Source of the DNA: Orbilia blumenaviensis
Lineage: Eukaryota; Ascomycota; Orbiliomycetes; Orbiliales; Orbiliaceae
NCBI GenBank assembly: GCA_036872755.1
Contig: JAVHNS010000009.1
Span: 310,001-374,000, forward strand
Length of the DNA: 64,000 nucleotides
Direction: 5' to 3'
A program made the position numbers and the translations under genes. Below the pieces are notes generated by a model. It made no database searches. It was not told the DNA's origin and saw nothing but the letters and a program-made list of their open reading frames with translations. This document shows, piece after piece, positions 56,162 to 64,000 of this stretch (positions are counted from its first letter, which is position 1; each line of letters starts with the position of its first letter).

Positions 56162-57705
56162 GAGGCGTTATGTACGTTTCTGGCGATGGAGGCTAGTTTC
56201 GAAATGGAGCTGGGGTATTTTCATTTGCACGTATGTATGCAGTTGGCTGGCTTTTCTCTCTCTTGTTCCGTTCTCTCACATGGCCAGCTCAAGTGCCCTT
56301 CCCTCTGGACTGGATTTTATCCGCCAAGAGTAGAAGTGTGTGGACCGTGATGCAGACGATTTGGCGAGGGAGGGAGATACGGTTAGATATGGGGTTATGC
56401 TATGTATGCTCGGAAGCCACAGTGGATACTTTTTTACCCAAAGGTAAAAGCGCCTAAAGGGGGGGGGTGTGTATGGGTGCGCGAAAGAGGTCCAGTCAAA
56501 AGTTGTCTGTAGAAGGTTTATATGCAACTCAGAATCGAACTGTTGCATTCTCCGCAGGACAGAAAGCCTCAGGCTGTTTTTGGCATGCAGGAAAACTAAA
56601 ACCTTCCCCAAAGGCGGCACTGCGGCCGGGAAAAACGAGGGCCGGGCAGGCTCTTGACATTCCAGAGGCCACGTTTTAAAACCGGACCGTGAATGAAAAT
56701 TATGAGAGAGTATTCGGAAACAGTTGGGAAGGTATTTGATGCGAGGGAATTCCTCAAGGATAAGGGACGAGAGAAAAATAATATGATATTGAGAAATGAA
56801 GAAAAAAGAAAAAGGTTAAAACGGTGGCCTGCCGAGGACCCTGTCTTGGCCGCTGTCTGGAAAAGACAGCAGCTAGCCGAACGGGATTGATTGAGGGGAG
56901 GGGATGCCCCTGTAAACAGGTCTTTTGAAAAAGCAAAGGCCGAAGCAAGAGTCAAGAGGACAGACCAAAAGACTCCGGGTCTAGATTGTCTTTCCATCCG
57001 CTTCTAGGTGGCTGGTCACCTCGCATTCGAAGACACAGTCTGAAAACCTTCCATGCACCTGAGGATCGAAATCAATCCTAATCTCGGGACTTTAGGATAC
57101 TCCCTGGCTTTAGTCTATGTAGCCACGGAAGCCCGTCGGTGCGCTGTGTAACAGTGCCGGTTTGCTTCTCTCTCTCTTCTCTGAATGGTGTTTAACGTTA
57201 TGCGGTGTCCGGCGGTACACCCTTCTTTCTATATATCTCCCTCCGGGGCCACGCAGCAGAAGCACCTACCTAGTCTTTAGCTCGGAAGCCCGAAGATGCG
57301 AATGGTATGCCGCTGTTTAAGGATCTAACATTAACGCTGAGATCCCCAACCATGAGCAGTCTAAAAGTGTGCAACAAGCGCGCTTTAAAAGGGCAGCTCT
57401 GCAGAAAATACAGGGAAGGGAGCCCATTGGATATGCAAGTGACTTCTGACCTGTCCCGTCGATGCTTCTGCAGCATGTCAAAATGTCCGTTCATGCAGCA
57501 GTTCGTTCGAGCGAGTGGGGGGAGTTGCTTTTTGGCAGCAGTATGTTAATGTAATGTACCGTGCAGTTGTGTATGTGTGTGTGGGTGTATGTATGTGTGT
57601 GTGTATTGGGCTGTCACTTGGGATCATGATTCCTTACCCACTTGGTGTCTAGCTTTTGTTCTCGTGTTCAATATCCACATGGGCAGGACCTGCAACCCGC
57701 CTACC

Positions 57706-57779
<74 letters not shown>

Positions 57780-57789
57780 GGGGGGGGGG
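57706..57789. repeat. Compound (TC)n-(T)40-(G)11 microsatellite
   Basis: A TC repeat (57706-57739) runs directly into about 40 thymines (to 57778) and then 11 guanines (57779-57789). Highly slippage-prone; the true length in the genome may differ from the assembly. Confidence 0.95.
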
Positions 57790-59802
57790 TCTTTATTCGT
57801 TTTCTTGGGAGCAAGATCTCAGCGAAGTTTTATGATCTGGAGGTGTGGCCCGAGGATGGGGTTTTTGGCTGAATGCCATGTGCGGAAGAAGATACTGATC
57901 GAATAATCAGCTTACATGAAGGAGGTCATGGCTTGGACCGTCTTTTCGTTCGTGCTAATGTAGCTGCCATGTTTGAAAGCAGCAGTAGTTACTTTTGCAG
58001 CAAAAAAGCAGCAAGCAGGCAAAAGTCTGTCTGTCTGTGACCTGGGTTGGGAGGACCAAGGCCGGGCTAGTGCTCACGCAGACGAGGGATATTGAAGCCC
58101 ATGCCCAACCGTGCCGATCACGTTCCTAGCAGCCCGAAGAATTAAAGGTTCCGGAGAAGAAGAAAGAAGAGCAGAAGAGAAGGAGGAATAGGATGCGAAA
58201 GGGAAGGGAAAGAGGTCCTGGGAATAATCACATTTTTCGGTTGCAGCGGTGGCAGTTTGGGGTTTCATGTGCTGTCCGTGTCAAAGGGAAATTATATTCT
58301 TTTGATTGATTGATCAGAGTCGTGAGAATAAGAAATAAGGGAATGAGGAATGAGGAATAAGACGACCGGCTGCATCCAAGATTGATTATTAAAAAAGAAA
58401 TCTCCATCCCAAACTCCCTTCCCAGGTACCTACCTACAGCCTCATATTCTCACAAGCAGCCAGTTAGGCAAGCCTGAGACAACAGTAGTATCTAAACTAT
58501 ATTCCCAAAGGGGGATCCAGAGTAATAGAGTGGAAATTCGAAAGTGCAGGGACACCGGCACCTCGATTCTTTCCATCGTGGAGAGAACGAAAAAAGTACT
58601 TGAAGGTGAAGGGGGGAGGAAATATATCTGACCAAGACCCGCCCAAGAAAAAACAAAAAGCAACCTTGGCAGGTCTTAAAAAGCTCCACCACAGCCGGAA
58701 CGGTTCTCCACTATCATAGTCTGATATCAAGAAAGATCGAGATCAGGATCCTATAGAATCCCATACTGAGGTCGTGCCATGGCTTTTTTGCCACGCATAT
58801 GGGCTGTCCACATTCAACCGACATAACGAAAGCCGCACTCTCGAGCCGACAAACGACGGAGAAACCGAGATAGCTGAGAGACGGACAAGAAATACAACTT
58901 CATCTTATACCGGAGGAGTTGACTTTTTCGAGCAATAGCAGGGAGAAGAGGGAGCAACAGAAGAAGAAGAAGAAGAAAGAGAAAAAAAAGGGAAGATATT
59001 GGTATATCTCAGAATAAGGTATTAAAGAGGATACCAAGAGATAAAGGGGAAAGAAATAAAAACAAAAAATAAAAGTAATAAAAAAGAAGAACGGCCAGGT
59101 TTAAAGCATAGCAGGAGGTGGTGGAAGAAGAAGGGTTCAATAGAACATTACCAGGAGTGAAGAGGAGGTACAGACAGGCAGAGAGACAGATATTGCATAG
59201 GGTACACTTACATACAATACATACATCCTCCTCCAGACAGGAAGACAGACGGATAGTCAGTCATTCGGACAGTCAGTCAGGACATCAAAGAGGGACCATT
59301 CGTGCATACCTACATCTAGGTACAGACATCCCCATCTGACAGCACTGCCAGTTACCCGTAGGCCACTTCCCCTCCTTTGCTCTGCCTCGATCTCAACTCT
59401 CCTTTCCTCCTTCCTTCTTTCCTTTTCTTTTTTTCTTCTTCTTCTTTGTCGATATCTGTGCTGCTGCTACTTCTTATTCCGCCGCCGCCGCTGCTGCTGC
59501 TGCTGCTGGGCCATCAACCGTTGTCCACACACACACACGCGCGCACACCCAGTACCCCTTGCAGAGCTTACAGATGCTTACAGGACACGCTCGCACAACG
59601 ACATATTAAGACTTATACAGACGAGATCGAAGTATAACAATATGTGACTAGGCTTGCAAGGGCATTTTTCTTCTTCCTACACACTCTGTTGATCAATAGT
59701 ATAGTATTCATACTTATACTTATACTTGTACCCGTCTTTATACTCACACCGCTATACGCAGGTGTCTGTGGGTGCATCCGTGGATACAGAGTATATTTAT
59801 AC

Positions 59803-59842
59803 TTGCCTGCCTTACCTGCCTTGCCTGCCTGTCTGCCTGCTG
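59803..59842. repeat. TGCC/CTGC tetranucleotide repeat
   Basis: Imperfect tandem (TGCC) units broken by TTA and TGTC variants, in gene-free DNA. Confidence 0.8.
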
Positions 59843-60072
59843 GCTCTCCTGATCGAAAGCTCTTTCCCTCCCCCAGGCCTTTGAATCTTTTGCTTGCATG
59901 CGAGCAAGGAAACAAAAACAAGCAAAAGGAATATATAATAATAACGGCTGTTGACCTGACCAGGAGACCAGTAGTGTATACACCGTTGTTATTATTGTTA
60001 TTATACTACTAGCCGTTTTATTCCTTTTTTATTCCGCTTGTTATCGAAAAAATCAGTCGACACTTACATACC

Positions 60073-60120
60073 TATATACCACTATACCACTATACCGCTA
60101 TACCACTGGCTATACCGCTG
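60073..60120. repeat. 8-bp tandem repeat, unit ACTATACC
   Basis: Five or six units of A/GCTATACC in a row, the later ones degenerate. Confidence 0.8.
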
Positions 60121-60552
60121 CTGCTACTGCTGCTACTCCATACTTATCCTTCCAGACCAACATCCTTCCAGACACAGACATCTGGACATCCACACTTTAA
60201 ATACCTGCTCGCTCATAAACCGACCGACTGGCTTACACACATACCCGGGACCCCATCGGACGGTCTAGGCGAGTCTTTTTTATTTTTTTTATTTTTTCTA
60301 TTTTCATTCTATCCCATCGAAGGTAGCCTCGCCGTCTCCCATTTTCCCGTTTTCCCTTCAAACCCGCTTTTCTGTACCACCCGCCGCCGTGCCGGCATCA
60401 GGATACTGCTACTACTACTACCAAGAAAGTAAGTACTTCTTAGCATCGGGTATCGGATATCAAAACCCAGATTGATATCAACAACATCGATATCCAGCAA
60501 GCATCCAAGACCCAGCATATAGCATATAGCATCTGGCATCGATCATCACGTA

Positions 60553-60575
60553 TATAGCATAGCATAGCATAGCAT
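60553..60575. repeat. AGCAT pentanucleotide repeat
   Basis: Four AGCAT units in tandem. Related tagcatatagcat copies lie about 30 bases upstream. Confidence 0.8.
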
Positions 60576-60929
60576 TCTCATCGGCATTTGTCATTTTTTG
60601 GCATTTCACATTGCCGTCTTGTAGCCGTGTGGGAGATCGGCTGCAATTGGCTGGGGGCCCTGAGATCCCCTACCCCCCTCCAAATCCAGACCGGCCGTTC
60701 TTCTATCCAAGTCTGGAACCTCCCTTTCCCTTCCCTTCCCTTTCCCTCGCAAAGGGAAAGATACCAAGACTCAGACCACATCCACATCCAGCAAAACATC
60801 CATCAAAACCCGAATGGCCTAGCTAACGAACGAACGAACTTATCGCTCACACAGGCTAAGAGGTAAAAAAAGTCAAGCCAAATAAAAAGTAAGCTATCAC
60901 TACTGCACCACCCCTCCCAAAACAAAAAG

Positions 60930-60953
60930 GAAAAAAAAAAAAAAAAAAAAAAA
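60930..60953. repeat. Poly-A run of about 24
   Basis: Uninterrupted adenines upstream of the last gene. Confidence 0.9.
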
Positions 60954-61709
60954 GACTAAAAAAACTAAAACCATCCTGGATGGCCCCATTGGCTCTGTTA
61001 CTCTCTCCTTCTTCCCTCTGCTTCTGGCTGCCTGGGTCCCCGTCTGTCTAAGTTCGAACTTGATCGTTCGGTCTGGTCTGGAAGTCTCCTTCGCAGCCGT
61101 CGGCTTTTGGAAGGGGGCAACAAGCAATCGAATCTCTCTACCCCCCAACACACACATGCACCTCCACTTCAATCAAGTTTATACCCTCAATTGCTTCCCA
61201 AAACTGACTGGCAGATGGACAGGGAGTAGGAACCGACCCAGAAAATCTGCACTAAGAACGGGAGGGAAATTTTTCGCCATTTTGACGGGAGCATCTTTCT
61301 CTTTTTCTCTTCCTCTCCAAGAAGAAAAAAGAAAAAGGAAGAAGGCAAGAGAATTTAAAGAAAAAAAAGAAAATTCATTCTCACGGAATCAAAAAAAAAA
61401 AATCACGAAACCAAAAAAAAACAGTATATACTATTGAAGACAAGAATCTAAAATTCAAAAAAATAGTATTATTGAAGGAGAGATAGAGAGAGATAGAGAG
61501 ACGGAGAGAGAGGAAGAGAGAAACCCCCCCAAACAAAAATAAAAAAAAAATAAAAAAAATTGAAATAAAAAAAAAATACTAATTAGAATTAGGGTTGGAG
61601 GAGGAGGAGAAGAAGAAGAAAAAGCGGTGAACTTTCCTCTCTCTCTCTCTCCCTCCCTCCCCCAAAAGGCCTGCGGCGGGCGAGACAACATTCTTCGCTG
61701 GCCCGAACA

Positions 61710-64000
61710 ATGTCTCGAGGCGGAGGTGTTCAAGTGCAAGTTAGACGACCTTCTGTTTCTTCGCCATCCCAAATGGACAATAATCCTAATATACCTGCCG
61801 CTTCCCCCTCGGCCTCTTCCCCCCTCCCCTCTTCATCTCCATCTCCATCTCCATCTCCTGCTCTCGCTCTTGCTCTTACTTCCTCTCCCACTCCCGCTCT
61901 TGTCTCTAATTCTTCAAACATTCCACCGACTGCCTCTCAATCATCTTCACAACCACAACCACTACCACCACCACCACCGCCGCCGCCATTCACGTCTCAA
62001 AGCAACAACAATATTACCACTAATCAATCAACAAACCCCTTGGCATCGAATGATCACCCTCAAACCCACACCCACCCTCACAATCACACTAACGGACAAG
62101 CCTGGCATCCCAACACCGCTCTATTAACTACAAGTTCCATTGGTGAAGAAGAAGGTACTGAATATCCCTTCAATCATCCTCCTCATCATTCGCCTTCCGA
62201 ACCGAGCACTCCCTTACACAGACGCCCTGCAGAATATACAGCTTCCACCGTATCAGCCAATAGTGCGCCTCCCCGCTCGCCTGCCATCTCCCAAGCCTTC
62301 AAATCAAAGATATCGACATCTTCAACATCCCAACATAGCCGACGATCCAGCCACGGCCGATCTTCGTTCGGGAAGGTCAAGGCTATTCTGAAATTACCGT
62401 TCACACGGAGGGCTTCGTCTCCGACTACAACTCCAACAGCACCAAAGCATCCGGAAACACCTGAAGATACACAACCGCCTGCTGAGAAACCCTCTCAGAC
62501 TGGGCCTCCGGCAGGTGAATCTACGGAAGACACCATGAGAAATACGCCTGGTAGCCCGAGTAGCCGTACGTCTCTCCTCAACAGGAGAATACAGAGGAAT
62601 GGTGGGAGTGTTAGTGGGGACATGCAACCTGAGAATATGTGGCCTCAACCGTCAGCTTTGAATCCGTCAGATATACATTCGAGCGTATCTTCAATACCAC
62701 CAGTCATGCTTACACCGCCAGAGGATGCAAAGCATGTCATCTGGCAGCCTCTCCCGTCGACAAACCAACCGACACCCCACCAGATTACGACTAAACCGAG
62801 TTCATTATCACAGCAACCGTTCTCTTCACCTTCTCAATCTGGAACGGACAGTACCGATAGCAAAGATGAAGCTGCACAGAAATCAGCTAGTTCGACAGAG
62901 AGCCATACTGCCGATATCATGGCATCGGTTCTATCCAACGGCCTAGAATCTGGCGAGGAGTGGCTTAAGGATGCCCTGAAGGTTATGCGTAAGTTATTCA
63001 AAACAAAAAATTGGGTTTTTTTTTATTTTTTTTATTTTATATTTTTTGTATGGGCTTGAATTAATGCAGGGGATTTTTTTTTATGCATTTAGTCTTATCA
63101 CAGCCACCGGATTTCAGGCCGACCGTAGAAGCCGTCAGGCTAATCTCGCATGCTTTGCCATGTCCATTGCCACCAACCAGAACACCCGGCGAACACAACT
63201 TTTCGAGCCAATCGGACGGCGGTGCTCTACCCGAATCGGCATCCGCTGCCCAAGGTGTTGCCGCAGCTGCCGGTTATTTCATGCTCCCGTTCACACAGGC
63301 GAGAGTACCGAACGGTCTACATTGTGCAGAAGATGAAGGGACGACCAGTGCATTGAATGCAATAACTACAGCGATACAGAAGGTGCATGGTAACGACACC
63401 AAAAGAGTTTATATTCATGTCTCTCATGCTATATCATCTCATCCTGCAGCACCCAAAATGCAGTCTACGAATTTGACGGGATCCAGTGTTAACAGTGCTG
63501 CTACTAGCGCGGGGAGTTTTGTTCCATCGGCTTTTCTAACATCTCCACCTCATGAAAGGGATTTCTTCTCATCTTCAGTTTTCAACAGTATTGTCATGGC
63601 TCAGGACCCACTATTTTATGCTGTACCACCCGGGTTCCCTGCCCAAATTCTTCACAGACCATGTCCTAACCCGGCTTTGCCGCCATGTTCACTACATTTT
63701 TCTATACTTGAGCGATATATTCCACCTGCAACGCCTACATCTGATTCTGCGATGTTTTCGCCATTTTCTTCTGTTCTCTTGGACCGTGTTGTTGAGTTAT
63801 CACCTTGCGGGGGGAGCCTCCTATTCGTCTACCCGACAAAGACTGGCGGCCGACAATTTCTCGAAAAGTATCTTGGGAAGGTTTTGGATCCGTTGTTGCG
63901 ACGATTGATGGTTCTACACCGACTTCGTGCCGATCTGCTTTGGGAAATCAGCCGGATGGTAGCCGTCGAAACTATGCAGGAATTTGACGACTTGAAGGAA
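61710..64000 (+). CDS. Ser/Pro-rich conserved fungal protein, 3' end outside window
   Basis: Exons 61710-62988, 63093-63389 and 63450 to the window end stay in frame (introns of 104 and 60 nt; gtaagt and gtaacg donors, tttag and tgcag acceptors) and give about 708 residues so far. The first ~430 residues are Ser/Pro/Thr-rich disorder with poly-Pro, His/Asn runs and a basic patch (SSFGKVKAILKLPFTRRASS). From the end of exon 1 a folded region begins: NGLESGEEWLKDALKVM, then AAGYFMLPFTQARV, SILERYIPPATP, and SSVLLDRVVELSPCGGSLLFVYPTKTGGRQFLEKYLGKVLDPLLRRLM with MQEFDDLKE at the edge. The SLLFVYPTKTG segment followed by a helix looks like an alpha/beta domain strand and loop. No named family recognised. 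An alternative acceptor at 63069 in intron 1 shifts the frame and is rejected. Confidence 0.75.

Larger units (their letters stand above)
50607..61709. other. 11.1-kb gene-free region rich in microsatellites
   Basis: No coding gene is recognisable in 11 kb on either strand: all open frames are under 175 codons and none shows family motifs or convincing splice pairs. The region is dense in simple repeats and homopolymers (entered separately), holds a 12-bp perfect hairpin at 52390-52424 and purine-rich tracts before the last gene (58915-59130, 61310-61630). It may be an extended promoter, a long leader, or carry non-coding transcripts. No tRNA, 5S rRNA or snRNA was recognised by eye. Confidence 0.55.

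Overview
The window is nuclear DNA of a filamentous ascomycete fungus. The evidence is short spliceosomal introns (55-165 nt in most cases) with GTNNGT donors and CTAAC/CTAAT branch sites, a NACHT-WD40 STAND receptor, a CYP52-type P450, fungal PIG-H and a fungal-type uL23 gene. About 17 protein genes lie in 64 kb, with gene-free gaps of up to 11 kb rich in homopolymers and microsatellites, plus several genes with very small exons. This loose layout would fit a Pezizomycete (truffle-like) genome, but that placement is inference and was not tested. No rRNA, tRNA, CRISPR or intact transposon was seen.

Layout: 1-2277 holds the 3' part of a DHA2-type MFS transporter. 3213-8752 holds a divergent pair: a PNP_UDP-domain protein (minus) and a large NACHT-WD40 receptor (plus), with 385 bp between their start codons. 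9984-12300 is a proline-rich transglutaminase-like protein, facing an acidic protein that ends in four cysteines (12856-13704, minus). 14473-16728 (minus) is a Ufd1-domain zinc-finger protein. 21134-24243 is a conserved fungal protein of unknown function. 25378-27773 is a membrane nucleotide pyrophosphatase/phosphodiesterase. 28286-30328 (minus) is a seven-exon CYP52-like P450. 35495-37601 is a divergent protein kinase. 40549-41455 (minus) is ribosomal protein uL23. 41877-42449 is a putative secreted protein. 43005-43817 is PIG-H. 46382-47685 is an unknown Cys/His protein. 48795-50606 is an Sds3-like corepressor subunit. 61710 to the end is a 3'-truncated Ser/Pro-rich conserved protein.

Most genes look like unrelated housekeeping or accessory loci. 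The exception is the 3.2-8.8 kb pair. The last residues of the PNP_UDP protein and the first residues of the NACHT-WD40 receptor carry the same short Gly/Asn/Gln-rich motif (core GQG/GTG-x-QNTG-x-G-x-I). This is the layout of fungal NLR-effector pairs that signal by templated amyloid folding, such as NWD2/HET-S. Here the effector would be a nucleoside-phosphorylase-fold enzyme. This pair is the best candidate for a new biological system in the window.

Exon boundaries were read by eye from splice signals, frame continuity and family conservation. Multi-exon genes are given as one span with exons listed in the evidence. No search or alignment program was run.
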